Notes: generated from the letters alone by a model not told the origin. A stretch of 20,656 nucleotides of DNA from an uncultured Oscillibacter sp. (GCA_951800675.1 CATOKC010000052.1:1-20656); one strand, 5' to 3'. Positions 1 to 6,661 are shown, counted from the stretch's first letter. Numbers and translations are program-made.

Positions 1-615
1 GTCCCTATCCCCGGCGGGGGCTGGCGGTGCTTCTGGGGGGTCTTGGCGGCGGTAGCGGGGGATTTCGGTTAGTTCCTCTACACGTTCGATGGCTTTTTGC
101 TGGCCATCATCATTTAACGTATCAAAAATCTCTATTAAATGGTTACCGGGAGTTTTTTCCTGTTGCCTTTGATACTCAAAACCTGCATCGACTTCTTTAT
201 CGTCATATATGCTTCCATAATCGTACAGAATTTCACCTAGTCCAGAAGAGAAAGCAAGTAAATACATTACTTTTTTCAGCTTTTCATATTTTTCAGGAGC
301 AAATTCCTCATAGTGTATAAGTTGCTCTAAAAAAAATCGAAGAGCGTTTTCATCAAATACCGTATCCTGTAGACCCATGCCTCGCCAACTTGCTGGAAGC
401 AACGGGTCAAGCGTATCTCCTGCATTCTCAATTAAATCATATGCGGAAATATTAAGTGCGTCTGCTATACGCTGGAGTTGTTCAATTCGTGGTTGACGCT
501 TACCGAGTTCATACTGTTGTATTGTGCCTGTTGCGGTTCCGGCCCTTTCGGCAAGCTCCCGTTGCGTAAGTCCAGTGCTCTTTCGAGCTTCTTTTATACG
601 CTGTCCTATGGTCAT
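1..615 (-). CDS. XRE-family (CI-like) repressor, partial at left edge
   Basis: The minus-strand frame opens with ATG at 615 (MTIGQRIKEARKSTGLTQ...) and stays open for 205 codons to the window edge, so the C-terminus is missing. Residues about 4-60 form a classic XRE helix-turn-helix, with motifs LTQRELAERAG and YELGKRQPR and the closing segment LQRIADALNISAYDLI. The rest is acidic and helical with no protease-type domain visible, and it ends in a Pro/Arg-rich stretch (PRYRRQDPPEAPPAP). A GGGGTGA Shine-Dalgarno precedes the start. The gene is divergent from a Cro-like gene at 758, the layout of a phage or ICE lysogeny switch, so it probably represses the element's rightward promoter and its own. 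The family is certain; the role is inferred from context. Confidence 0.88.
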   Translation of the reverse strand, partial: MTIGQRIKEARKSTGLTQRELAERAGTATGTIQQYELGKRQPRIEQLQRIADALNISAYDLIENAGDTLDPLLPASWRGMGLQDTVFDENALRFFLEQLIHYEEFAPEKYEKLKKVMYLLAFSSGLGEILYDYGSIYDDKEVDAGFEYQRQQEKTPGNHLIEIFDTLNDDGQQKAIERVEELTEIPRYRRQDPPEAPPAPAGDRD

Positions 616-633
616 TTACATCACCCCGTAATT

Positions 634-662
634 ACTATACCATGCCAAAGCAGAAAAAGCAA
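634..662 (-). promoter_or_regulatory. Promoter for the leftward repressor
   Basis: On the minus strand, TTGCTT (657-662) and TATAGT (634-639) are separated by 17 bp and lie about 20 bp upstream of the repressor ATG. The -10 is good and the -35 is moderate. It sits beside the divergent rightward promoter. Confidence 0.5.
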
Positions 663-694
663 TCAATCGAATATAAAAAATTTCAATTTCCCTA

Positions 695-723
695 TTGACG
701 CAATCGTATGAGTGTGTTATGAT
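695..723 (+). promoter_or_regulatory. Promoter for the rightward (Cro-side) operon, with nearby CAATCG repeats
   Basis: TTGACG (695-700) and TATGAT (718-723) are 17 bp apart, 35 bp upstream of the Cro-like gene. Short repeats related to CAATCGNATG recur across about 660-775 (CAATCAATCGAAT, GCAATCGTATG, GCAATCAAACG, AATCGAATG, TCAATCGAAAG). Several overlap or flank the promoter and are candidate operators for the two flanking regulators. The operator role is inferred. Confidence 0.55.
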
Positions 724-757
724 GGAATGGCAATCAAACGAGGGTGGTGAAAATCGA

Positions 758-955
758 ATGAAAGTCAATCGAAAGAAGCTGGAGCTGGCAATGGCGCGGG
801 CCTGTATGGAAAGTAGGGATCTTCCCGCTGCCGCTGGACTTCCCCGGCCCACGGTGCAAAATGCCATTGTCGGCAAGGGTGTCCGGCCCGCAACCCTGGG
901 CCGCATCGCTAAGGCCCTAAACGTGGACCCGGTGGACCTGCTGGAGGATGGGTGA
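758..955 (+). CDS. Small Cro-like helix-turn-helix protein
   Basis: A 65-residue protein starting at ATG 758, preceded by GGTGGTGA at 7 nt. An upstream in-frame start near 695 would overlap the promoter and lacks a ribosome site, so it was rejected. The protein is essentially one HTH domain: LELAMARACMESRDLPAAAG, then PRPTVQNAIVGKGVRPATLG, then RIAKALNVDPVDLLEDG, the usual end of Cro/CI-type domains. It is the first gene of the rightward operon, opposite the XRE repressor, so by position it is the Cro counterpart. Binding specificity cannot be read from sequence. Confidence 0.82.
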   Translation: MKVNRKKLELAMARACMESRDLPAAAGLPRPTVQNAIVGKGVRPATLGRIAKALNVDPVDLLEDG

Positions 956-956
956 C

Positions 957-1040
957 ATGAATCTGTTGTTTATGCTGGCCGGGGCCTACCAGCTCACGCG
1001 CTGGGTTATGGCCCTGCTGGACCGGCTGGAAGGAGGTTGA
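957..1040 (+). CDS. 27-residue hydrophobic micropeptide
   Basis: A very short frame starts 1 nt after the Cro-like stop, with GGAGGATGG about 6 nt ahead. It encodes MNLLFMLAGAYQLTRWVMAL then LDRLEGG. The first 20 residues are largely hydrophobic and could make one short membrane helix; the tail is charged. Its stop lies inside the Shine-Dalgarno of the next gene (1030-1037), suggesting translational coupling. Similar tiny frames are common in phage early operons. No function can be assigned, and it may be only a coupling leader. Confidence 0.5.
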   Translation: MNLLFMLAGAYQLTRWVMALLDRLEGG

Positions 1041-1044
1041 CCCC

Positions 1045-1245
1045 GTGCCCGCGAGAATGAGGACGGCGGAAGGGGCCCTTGCCGTCATCAAAGAAGAAGA
1101 CCCCGGCAGCGCCGTGACGCTGCGCTGTATCCGGCGGCTGATTAACACGGGGGCAGTTCCCCATGTCGCCGTCGGCTGTAAAAAACTTATCAATGTGGAC
1201 AAGCTGTTAAGCTATCTGGAAGGAGAGGAAAAAAATGAAAATTGA
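1045..1245 (+). CDS. Excisionase-like DNA-binding protein
   Basis: A 66-residue protein with GTG start at 1045, preceded by AAGGAGG. The segment VTLRCIRRLINTGAVPHVAVG followed by KKLINVDKLLSYLEG matches the MerR/excisionase winged-helix pattern: a helix that selects a site, then a short wing with a Gly-Lys turn. Such proteins bend attachment-site DNA (Xis) or act as small regulators in Firmicute prophages and ICEs. It overlaps the next gene by 11 bp. The excision role is inferred from the fold; no integrase is in the window. Confidence 0.65.
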   Translation: MPARMRTAEGALAVIKEEDPGSAVTLRCIRRLINTGAVPHVAVGCKKLINVDKLLSYLEGEEKNEN

Positions 1246-1558
1246 GATTCACCTGTTGCGCTTCTATGCCCGGGTTTGGGACCCGGAGAGCGAAACCAAC
1301 CGGGAGGTACCGATCACGCTGACGAAGGACCAGCTTCGAGCGGCGGGTCTGCTTGAAATGTCGAGTAAGGAGGTTATTTCCCGCATCTGCAAACGCTGGG
1401 GGCTCCAGCTCTTAGAGGCCGGGAAGGCGGAGCGGCGTACCATCGCCTTTAATCTGGACTCGCTGTGGGACAGCCTCGCCGGAGGGGAGACGCAGGGCGC
1501 CCCGCTGGACCTGATCGAGATGGCAGAGGCACCGGAAGGGGAGGGCGATACTCATTGA
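1235..1558 (+). CDS. Phage-type hypothetical protein
   Basis: A 107-residue protein starting at ATG 1235 inside the end of the previous gene, with GGAAGGAGAGG upstream. It begins MKIEIHLLRFYARVWDPES and contains a segment (LTKDQLRAAGLLEMSSKEVISRI) that could be a helical DNA-binding or adaptor region. The C-terminal 25 residues are acidic and low-complexity. Its stop overlaps the start of the next gene (ATTGA), so it is translated as part of the early/replication operon. I do not recognise the family. Confidence 0.75.
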   Translation: MKIEIHLLRFYARVWDPESETNREVPITLTKDQLRAAGLLEMSSKEVISRICKRWGLQLLEAGKAERRTIAFNLDSLWDSLAGGETQGAPLDLIEMAEAPEGEGDTH

Positions 1559-2226
1559 GCACCAGCAAGGAAAAACACCCTTCTTGGTTCAAGATGAAGC
1601 TGGAGAGGCGGACAATGATCGAGCAGCTGAAACCAAGAGTTGCCGTCAACGTGCTGCTGGCCTGTTGGGAGTTCCTGGAGACAGGAGAGAAACCTACCGG
1701 ACTGTCCCCTATTGAGAGCATTGCCTTTTCAGCCTTCATCCCTGACCTTGAAGACGCATGGGCAACGTATATAAAGCGCATTTCCGGCGGTGCGAATGGA
1801 GGGAGACCAAAAAAAGACGCGAAACCATATGGTTCCATATGCCCCCATTCGATACCGTGCGATACCGTCCAAAACCATGCGGTACCACATGGGACAGAAG
1901 AAGAACCAGAACCAGAACCAGAAGTAATTACTCCCCCCCTTAATCCCCCCAGGGGGAAGCGTGAGCGTTTCACGCCTCCATCCGTGGACGAGGTAGCCGC
2001 CTTTTGCCTGGAGCGGAAGAACGGCATAGACCCGGAGGAGTTTGTCTCGTTCTATGCCTCCAAGGGCTGGAAAGTCGGGTCAAGCCCCATGTTGGATTGG
2101 CGGGCCGCTGTGACCACTTGGGAGAGAAAGCGGGCCAAGGAGGCAGGCCCGGAGCCCAAGAGCGCCAAGCGCGGACGGCTTGTTGTTGGCGAGGATGGGG
2201 AGGAGGTCGCTGTGTTCGATGGCTGA
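1555..2226 (+). CDS. DUF6291-like phage replisome organizer
   Basis: A 223-residue protein. TTG at 1555 is chosen as start because it overlaps the previous stop and follows GGGGAGGG; an earlier ATG at 1465 lies deep inside the upstream gene. The N-terminal half (about 1-80) resembles the DUF6291 domain of phage replication proteins: helices, then a motif GANGGRPKKDAKP like the family's GGRPKK. A low-complexity acidic linker (EEEPEPEPEV) leads to a C-terminal helical domain with FTPPSVDEVAAFCLERKNG and SPMLDWRAAVTTWERKR, typical of phage replication/DnaD-type accessory proteins. It lies directly upstream of the helicase, as initiator-plus-helicase pairs do. It probably recognises the origin or loads helicase (inference). 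Inverted and direct repeats within its linker-coding DNA may be the origin. Confidence 0.7.
   Translation: MSTSKEKHPSWFKMKLERRTMIEQLKPRVAVNVLLACWEFLETGEKPTGLSPIESIAFSAFIPDLEDAWATYIKRISGGANGGRPKKDAKPYGSICPHSIPCDTVQNHAVPHGTEEEPEPEPEVITPPLNPPRGKRERFTPPSVDEVAAFCLERKNGIDPEEFVSFYASKGWKVGSSPMLDWRAAVTTWERKRAKEAGPEPKSAKRGRLVVGEDGEEVAVFDG
1823..1893. other. Repeat cluster inside the replication gene, candidate origin
   Basis: Within 71 bp lie the 12-bp palindrome AACCATATGGTT (1823-1834), an adjacent CCATATG, two direct copies of CGATACCGT 10 bp apart (1850-1858, 1860-1868), and an imperfect palindrome CCATGCGGTACCACATGG. The DNA codes a non-conserved linker, so it is free to carry sites. This resembles lambda-type origins, whose initiator-binding repeats sit inside the initiator gene. 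The origin function is inferred. Confidence 0.35.
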
Positions 2227-3499
2227 GTACCATCTGCCGGAAAACGCCGAGGCATCCATCATCGGCTGTCTGCTGCTGTGCCCGGATACCAAGCCCGCCG
2301 TTTCCCGTCTGGTCACTGAGGGAGATTTCTCCCCCGGCCTGAACGCCGCCCTGTTCTCCGCCGCCCTGGAACTGGAGGAGCCGGACAGCGCCGCGTTCCA
2401 TGCGGCGGTGAAGCGCCGGGGATATACCCTGCCGGACGGCTTTTTCCGGGAACTTGGAGACATCGCGATATCACGGGCGAACGTGGAATTGTATTGTTCC
2501 CTGCTGCGGGACAGGGCCCAGAAGCGTAATCTGTCCGCCCTGGCGGATGAAATGCGGGCCTCCATCGCCGACGACCGGGAAGCGGCGGCGATCATTTCCG
2601 GGGCCCTTTCCAGGCTTGGAGAGATCGAGCGGGGAACGCTGGCATCGGACATCGCGTCACCGTCTGACGCCTGGGAAGCGTTCTTCCAGCACCGGGAAAG
2701 GGTCCTGGACGGCAAAGGAGCGGTGTCCACGGGCTTCCATCCTCTGGATTGTATTCTGGGGCGGGGTATGCTGCGGTCCGGCCTGTACGTGCTTGCGGCC
2801 CGCCCTGGCATGGGCAAGACCACCCTTGCCTTGCAGATTGCGGACAGCATCGCCAAGACTACCGGCCCCGTGCTGTTTGTTTCGCTGGAGATGGCCGTGG
2901 AACAGATTCAGGGCAAGCGCATTGCCCGGCTGACTGGTATCCCGTCGGATGAAATCCTGCTGGGCGACGAAAACTGCCTGGACTATGACAAGATTGTCTC
3001 CGCCAGCAATGTCTTGAAAGACCTTCCGGTCTACATAAGCCGCCGCCCGGCGGCTACCGTGGCCCAAATCCGCCACATGGCAAAGTCTATTCCCGGTGTT
3101 CAGTGTGCGGTGGTTGACTACTTGGGTAAGGTCACTCCGGCGGACAAGCGGGCCTCCCGCTACGAGGCCGTGACGGATATCTCCGGGGCCCTGAAGACCC
3201 TGGCGGTGGAGCTGAGCGTCCCGGTCCTGGCCCTGGCGCAGTTGAACCGGGAGAATACCGGGCGGAGCGATAAGCGGCCACAACTGTCCGATTTGCGGGA
3301 CAGCGGCGCGATTGAGCAGGACGCCGACGGCGTGATTATGCTTCATCGTTCGGACTACTACGAGCTGGACGAAACGCCAATGGGGGCCGGTGAATCGGTG
3401 GAACTGGAGATTATCGTCCGAAAGAACCGTCACGGGCGCATTGGGAGCTGTTCCGCCGGTTTCTTCCCGGCAACGGGAAAAATCATCAAAATTCAGTGA
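2219..3499 (+). CDS. dnaB: DnaB-like replicative helicase
   Basis: A 426-residue protein. ATG 2219 gives the expected N-terminus (MAEYHLPENAEASIIGCLLL) and overlaps the upstream gene by 8 bp; AGGAGG lies 12 nt before. The N-terminal primase-interaction domain spans about 1-150. The RecA-type ATPase follows, with Walker A (ARPGMGKTTLAL, about residues 193-204), the FVSLEM motif, Walker B (CAVVDYLG, about 297) and LALAQLNREN. The end includes DLRDSGAIEQDADGVIMLHR and IVRKNRHGRIG, the arginine-finger-type region of DnaB. Length is close to the usual 440-450. It unwinds element DNA at the fork. As the second replication gene of the element it is a phage/ICE copy, not the host gene. Confidence 0.93.
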   Translation: MAEYHLPENAEASIIGCLLLCPDTKPAVSRLVTEGDFSPGLNAALFSAALELEEPDSAAFHAAVKRRGYTLPDGFFRELGDIAISRANVELYCSLLRDRAQKRNLSALADEMRASIADDREAAAIISGALSRLGEIERGTLASDIASPSDAWEAFFQHRERVLDGKGAVSTGFHPLDCILGRGMLRSGLYVLAARPGMGKTTLALQIADSIAKTTGPVLFVSLEMAVEQIQGKRIARLTGIPSDEILLGDENCLDYDKIVSASNVLKDLPVYISRRPAATVAQIRHMAKSIPGVQCAVVDYLGKVTPADKRASRYEAVTDISGALKTLAVELSVPVLALAQLNRENTGRSDKRPQLSDLRDSGAIEQDADGVIMLHRSDYYELDETPMGAGESVELEIIVRKNRHGRIGSCSAGFFPATGKIIKIQ

Positions 3500-3523
3500 A
3501 AACGCAAAAAAGGAGGATCGGAA

Positions 3524-3796
3524 GTGAGCTTTTACCGTACTTGCCCCCATTGCGGGGCGAACCTGGACCCCGGGGAGAGCTGCGACTGCACCCTGACCCA
3601 GGTATGCACCGAGGCAAGAGCCGTTTTCCCGGAGCTCTTCACGGGCCGGAATGACCGGGAGATCGTGGGTGAGATTGCCGGAATTGTCCGGCGGGCAGAA
3701 ATGAAAGAGGCCCCCGCCGATGCTGCGAACACTGGCGAGGGCGGGGCGGAACAGAATTTGACGGCTGTTTCCACCTCCCATGATACCACGGATTGA
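3524..3796 (+). CDS. Small zinc-ribbon phage protein
   Basis: A 90-residue protein with GTG start at 3524 after AGGAGG. The N-terminus has a four-cysteine cluster, CPHCGANLDPGESCDC, that looks like a zinc ribbon. The rest is helical and ends in a disordered acidic/Thr-rich tail. It lies 24 bp after the helicase in the same operon. The metal-binding motif is seen directly; the function is unknown. Similar small Cys-cluster proteins often follow replication genes in Firmicute prophages. Confidence 0.75.
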   Translation: MSFYRTCPHCGANLDPGESCDCTLTQVCTEARAVFPELFTGRNDREIVGEIAGIVRRAEMKEAPADAANTGEGGAEQNLTAVSTSHDTTD

Positions 3797-3810
3797 AGGA
3801 GGATTCAAGC

Positions 3811-4005
3811 ATGGTTTGCTATGCGACAAAAAAAGAACGTGACCTATGGCGATGCGCCCTTATGATCTTGCGCGACGAATGCCCCCCGGACCGCAAGCAT
3901 TACCTGTGCATGAAGGGGGAAGATGATACCCCGGATTGCGAACTGTGCTGGAACAACTATTTATGGGGCGTTGGGGGCGGGACTATTGAGATGCCGAAAG
4001 AGTAG
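3811..4005 (+). CDS. Small Cys-rich hypothetical protein
   Basis: A 64-residue protein, MVCYATKKERDLWRCALMIL... The start at 3811 follows GAAGGAGGATTCAAGC, an ideal ribosome site; an in-frame TTG at 3793 would place the Shine-Dalgarno inside the gene and was rejected. Five cysteines (positions 3, 15, 24, 33 and a CELC pair late in the protein) suggest metal binding or a redox-stabilised fold. It lies 14 bp after the zinc-ribbon gene. I do not recognise the family. Confidence 0.65.
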   Translation: MVCYATKKERDLWRCALMILRDECPPDRKHYLCMKGEDDTPDCELCWNNYLWGVGGGTIEMPKE

Positions 4006-4019
4006 AGGAGGACCACAAT

Positions 4020-4214
4020 ATGACATCGGAACACGTCGAGACAAACATTGGCAATGCGTTGGATTTGCTCCAACTCATCACAGAAGACCTGGAGGAAAAC
4101 TTCTTCGGCACCGGCCTGGACAACGCCGTGAAGGCCAGGGCCTCCATGACAGTCTCTGCCCTGTATATCCTGGGAGACTATTTGCGGAACATCCAGAAGG
4201 AGGCCAAGCCGTGA
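4020..4214 (+). CDS. Small helical phage protein
   Basis: A 64-residue protein starting at ATG 4020 after GAGGAGG. The sequence (NIGNALDLLQLITEDLEENF ... ARASMTVSALYILGDYLRNI) predicts two or three amphipathic helices and no cysteines. Its stop overlaps the next start (GTGA at 4211-4214), so the two are translationally coupled. The small-helical type is common in phage and ICE early operons. The function is unknown. Confidence 0.7.
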   Translation: MTSEHVETNIGNALDLLQLITEDLEENFFGTGLDNAVKARASMTVSALYILGDYLRNIQKEAKP

Positions 4215-4402
4215 AGATCAGCATCAGCTATCTTCCTGACGACGCCGGAGAGGCGAAACAGGTCAAGATCATCCGTTCCTTCCTGGAGAGCTTTTTATCC
4301 GGCGCAAAGGTGCGCGTTTCGCGCCGCCATGACCCGTATTTACATATCTATTGGTCCACTAAAAATGCCGAAAAGCCTTGCAAATCCAAGGAAAAGGCTT
4401 GA
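4211..4402 (+). CDS. Small basic phage hypothetical protein
   Basis: A 63-residue protein using GTG 4211, which overlaps the previous stop and follows AGAAGGAGGCC. It begins VKISISYLPDDAGEAKQVKI and ends in a lysine-rich tail (STKNAEKPCKSKEKA). The pattern of a beta strand, helix (IIRSFLESFL) and strand (KVRVSRRHDPYLHIYWS) suggests a tiny alpha/beta fold. It is the last gene of the early operon, and the -35 element of the following promoter overlaps its final codons. The function is unknown. Confidence 0.65.
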   Translation: MKISISYLPDDAGEAKQVKIIRSFLESFLSGAKVRVSRRHDPYLHIYWSTKNAEKPCKSKEKA

Positions 4403-4427
4403 CCAGCACCCCGGCATATGGTATACT
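4399..4427 (+). promoter_or_regulatory. Strong promoter for a short RNA ahead of the capsid genes
   Basis: TTGACC (4399-4404) and TATACT (4422-4427) with a 17-bp spacer; the -35 overlaps the end of the preceding gene. The predicted transcription start is near 4434, 53 nt before a terminator-like hairpin. Confidence 0.6.
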
Positions 4428-4433
4428 TGTTCT

Positions 4434-4525
4434 ATGAAATAGGCATGAGTACCGCCCTAAGCTGAACTTAGGGTTAGCCAACAAAAGGCATGGGAACAGC
4501 TTCAACCGCTGTCTCATGCCCTTTT
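4434..4525 (+). ncRNA. Candidate structured small RNA or attenuator upstream of the scaffold gene
   Basis: About 90 nt run from the predicted start to a T-run. A hairpin CCCTAAG/CTTAGGG (4455-4461 with 4467-4473) has a 5-nt loop. A second, ACAGC/GCTGT (4496-4500 with 4508-4512), is extended by GGCATG pairing with CATGCC to make a terminator-like stem (4487-4520) followed by CTTTTCTG. GGCATGAG at 4442-4449 is a perfect complement of CTCATGCC at 4513-4520 and would compete with GGCATGGG at 4487-4494. The result is either a closed multi-branch RNA or a terminator/alternative-stem switch. No plausible protein is encoded. It could be a free sRNA, or a leader controlling the late genes that begin at 4640. 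I cannot match it to a named RNA family. Confidence 0.5.
4487..4525 (+). terminator. Intrinsic terminator (possibly conditional) before the scaffold gene
   Basis: The arms 4487-4500 (GGCATGGGAACAGC) and 4508-4520 (GCTGTCTCATGCC) pair with one bulged base around a 7-nt loop, followed by CTTTTCTG. The T-run is short, so termination may be partial, which would let transcripts continue into the capsid genes. Confidence 0.6.
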
Positions 4526-4639
4526 CTGTTCCCTCCGGGGCGGGGTTTCAGCGGGCTTGTTCGTTCTCCCGCGTCTCCTTCCCCCGCCCCCCCTGGGGAA
4601 CCTATTCAGCCCAACTCAGGGCGTTAAACGGAGGTACAT

Positions 4640-5116
4640 ATGGAAAGCATCAACAACACCCAGGACATCCAGCAGCAGCCCACCACTCCCACCCCGGAGG
4701 CATCGGGGGACCAGGGCGGAGAGCGGATGTTCACCCAAGACGATGTGAACCGCATCGTTTCCGAGCGGCTGGCCCGTGAGCGTCAGAAGACGGAGCCGTC
4801 CGCCATAGATGAGAGAGAAATCCAATTGAAGGCGCGGGAAAGCCGCCTGGACTGCCGGGACTACCTGGAGAGCGTAGTCAAGGACGGCAGGGCCTGGGGC
4901 GGGCGTCCTGAATCAGGTACGGGCGTCATGTGCCTGCTGGACGTGCTGGACACTTCCGACAAGGACAAATTCCAGAAGACCGTTGATTCTCTGCTGGAGA
5001 TTGGCGCATTTAATCCTCAGCACGAACCGCTGAAGCTCCCCGGCGTGGACAAGCACGGTTTCGGAAGCATGAATATCGATCATATGATTTCCGCCGCCTT
5101 CAAGCCGAAAACTTGA
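4640..5116 (+). CDS. Phage capsid scaffolding protein (DUF4355-like)
   Basis: A 158-residue protein from ATG 4640 after CGGAGG. The N-terminus is Gln/Thr/Pro-rich and disordered (about 1-28). Then comes the scaffold signature FTQDDVNRIVSERLARERQK, leading into a charged coiled-coil-like helix up to about residue 85. The C-terminal part (EIGAFNPQHEPLKLPGVDKH) would contact the coat. Scaffolds of this type fill the procapsid interior and guide coat assembly. The coat gene follows 18 bp downstream, the expected order. In a full phage, terminase and portal genes should come before it; here replication genes and the small-RNA unit do instead. Confidence 0.83.
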   Translation: MESINNTQDIQQQPTTPTPEASGDQGGERMFTQDDVNRIVSERLARERQKTEPSAIDEREIQLKARESRLDCRDYLESVVKDGRAWGGRPESGTGVMCLLDVLDTSDKDKFQKTVDSLLEIGAFNPQHEPLKLPGVDKHGFGSMNIDHMISAAFKPKT

Positions 5117-5134
5117 AAGGACCGATATAACTTT

Positions 5135-6004
5135 ATGGCAATTGACCTTGTAACCAAATTTCAACCTTATGTGGATGAGCAATTCAAAAACGAATCCAAG
5201 CGGGACCTTTTGACCAACCAGGATTTTACCTGGGAGGGTGCGCACACCATCAAGATTTACAAGATCAGCACCAGCCCCATGAACGACTATGACCGGGGCT
5301 GGGAGAAAAAAGAGGAGAACTGGAGCCGCTTTGGCCCCGTGGCCGGACTGGACGCCACCACCGAGGCGTTCACCCTGAACAAGGACCGATCCTTCACCTT
5401 CGCCATTGACAAGCTGGACCAGGACGAAACCGCCCAGCAGCTTTCCGCCGCCTCTGCCCTGGCCCGGCAGAACCGGGAAGTGGTGATCCCCGAGGTGGAC
5501 AGCTACACCTATGGCGTCATGGCCTCCAACGCCGGGCACAAGCCCGCCGCCGTGGCCCTGACCGCTGAGAACATCTTCGAGGAGATCACCAAAGCTTCCC
5601 AGGCGCTAGACGACGCGGAGGTCCCGGAAACGGGCCGTGTGCTGCTGGTGACCCCCGCCGCCTATACGCTGATGAAGAAAAGCCCGGACATCACGCTGGA
5701 CAGCGACGTGGGCCAGGAAATGCGCCTCAAAGGCGTCATTGCCAACCTGGACGGCGCTGCTGTGGTGAAGGTGCCCGCCGTGCGTCTTCCCGCTGATTTT
5801 GGCTTCATGCTGACCCACCCGGTTGCCACCGTGGCCCCGGTGAAGCTGGAGGACTTCCGCATCCACCAGGACCCGCCCGGAATCTCCGGCTCTCTGGTGG
5901 AGGGCCGCATCTGCTACGGCGCGTTTGTCCTGGATAACAAGACGAAGGCCATTTATTATCAAGCTCTGCCCGCCGTCGCCAGCAAGACGGCAAGCAAGGG
6001 CTGA
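5135..6004 (+). CDS. Phage major capsid protein
   Basis: A 289-residue protein starting at ATG 5135; the nearest purine-rich site (AAAGGA) is 13 nt away, which is weak for a coat gene. It begins MAIDLVTKFQPYVDEQFKNE and contains an aromatic/charged early region (DYDRGWEKKEENWSRFG), a long spine-type helix (ALARQNREVVIPEVDSYTYG), a LVTPAAYTLMKKSPDI segment, and a C-terminal strand region (GRICYGAFVLDNKTKAIYY). This order fits HK97-fold coat proteins of the scaffold-dependent type with no fused protease domain. It is preceded by its scaffold, but no connector, head-closure or tail genes follow. That makes it either the remnant of a prophage or the capsid gene of a satellite. Confidence 0.85.
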   Translation: MAIDLVTKFQPYVDEQFKNESKRDLLTNQDFTWEGAHTIKIYKISTSPMNDYDRGWEKKEENWSRFGPVAGLDATTEAFTLNKDRSFTFAIDKLDQDETAQQLSAASALARQNREVVIPEVDSYTYGVMASNAGHKPAAVALTAENIFEEITKASQALDDAEVPETGRVLLVTPAAYTLMKKSPDITLDSDVGQEMRLKGVIANLDGAAVVKVPAVRLPADFGFMLTHPVATVAPVKLEDFRIHQDPPGISGSLVEGRICYGAFVLDNKTKAIYYQALPAVASKTASKG

Positions 6005-6057
6005 CCCAATGGGGCGCGTGGGCGATAGCCTGTGCGCCCCGCCTCATAGGTGATGAT

Positions 6058-6288
6058 ATGGGCAAAAAACGTTTGAGAATGGGCACGTCTACGGAGGTAC
6101 GGCGGGCTGTGAACAAAATCAACAATATGCTCTTGAACGGCGAAGTGGACGCCAAAACGGCAAACGCGCTGCTGTACGGCTGTAACGTCTGCCTGGGCGC
6201 AATCCGGGTTGACGACCAACAGGCCAAGCTCAACGAGCTGGAGAGGGCAATTAAGGAGCTGGAAGTGGATGGAAAGAAATATTTTTGA
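6058..6288 (+). CDS. Small helical phage-associated protein
   Basis: A 76-residue protein from ATG 6058 after AGGTGATG. The sequence (RMGTSTEVRRAVNKINNMLL, then NALLYGCNVCLGAIRVDDQQ, then LNELERAIKELEVDG) predicts mostly helix, with a C-terminal leucine-repeat helix suited to oligomerisation. Its central pattern resembles small prophage proteins found beside ICE and phage regulators. It follows the capsid gene after 53 bp. The function is unknown; it could regulate the element. Confidence 0.7.
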   Translation: MGKKRLRMGTSTEVRRAVNKINNMLLNGEVDAKTANALLYGCNVCLGAIRVDDQQAKLNELERAIKELEVDGKKYF

Positions 6289-6306
6289 TTTGCGGAGGTT
6301 CTGAGA

Positions 6307-6474
6307 GTGAATAAGGTTTATGAACTTGCGGCGCGGCTGGAGCGGGTACGGCTGGACATCATCAACCGGCCCCCGGCGGACGCTCTGAGCCTGAGCCTGG
6401 AGGCGTTCTATGGGGAGCACACGGAGGCTGACCTGATGGAACTGGCGGCAGCGCTGGAGAGCGATCCGGTATAA
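6307..6474 (+). CDS. 55-residue hypothetical protein
   Basis: A short gene with GTG start at 6307 after CGGAGG (8 nt spacing). It encodes VNKVYELAARLERVRLDIIN and continues to an acidic helical C-terminus (ADLMELAAALESDPV). Its stop overlaps the start of the next gene by one base (TAATG), strong evidence of coupled translation. I do not recognise it. Size and helical content fit a small adaptor or regulator. Confidence 0.65.
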   Translation: MNKVYELAARLERVRLDIINRPPADALSLSLEAFYGEHTEADLMELAAALESDPV

Positions 6475-6644
6475 TGACCGTTATATGTGAGGCGGGGGAG
6501 CCCCGCATAAAGGACAATTGGGTGTTATGCCCGGTCTGCCGCCGGGGAAAGGTGCTCAAGCTCCGCCCAGGAACCAGGGCCGAAAATCTGGCGGTGTACT
6601 GCCGGGTCTGTAAGACGGAATCGGTTGTGGATATTCTTACTTAG
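6474..6644 (+). CDS. Small KTR-type cysteine-rich protein
   Basis: A 56-residue protein from ATG 6474, overlapping the preceding stop. It has two CxxC pairs, CPVC and CRVC, the second followed by KTE: the pattern of the cysteine-rich KTR proteins found in Firmicute ICEs and prophages. In the middle, KVLKLRPGTRAENLAVY fits the usual spacing between zinc knuckles. It is likely a zinc-bound mini-fold of unknown role. It is the last gene before the attachment region, matching the usual end-of-element position of KTR genes. Confidence 0.68.
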   Translation: MTVICEAGEPRIKDNWVLCPVCRRGKVLKLRPGTRAENLAVYCRVCKTESVVDILT

Positions 6645-6661
6645 GCGAACGGCGAAAAAAT

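Noticed and set aside
2657..3829. A 390-codon minus-strand frame opposite dnaB
   Set aside because: No recognisable domain and no start signal; antisense to the helicase motifs.
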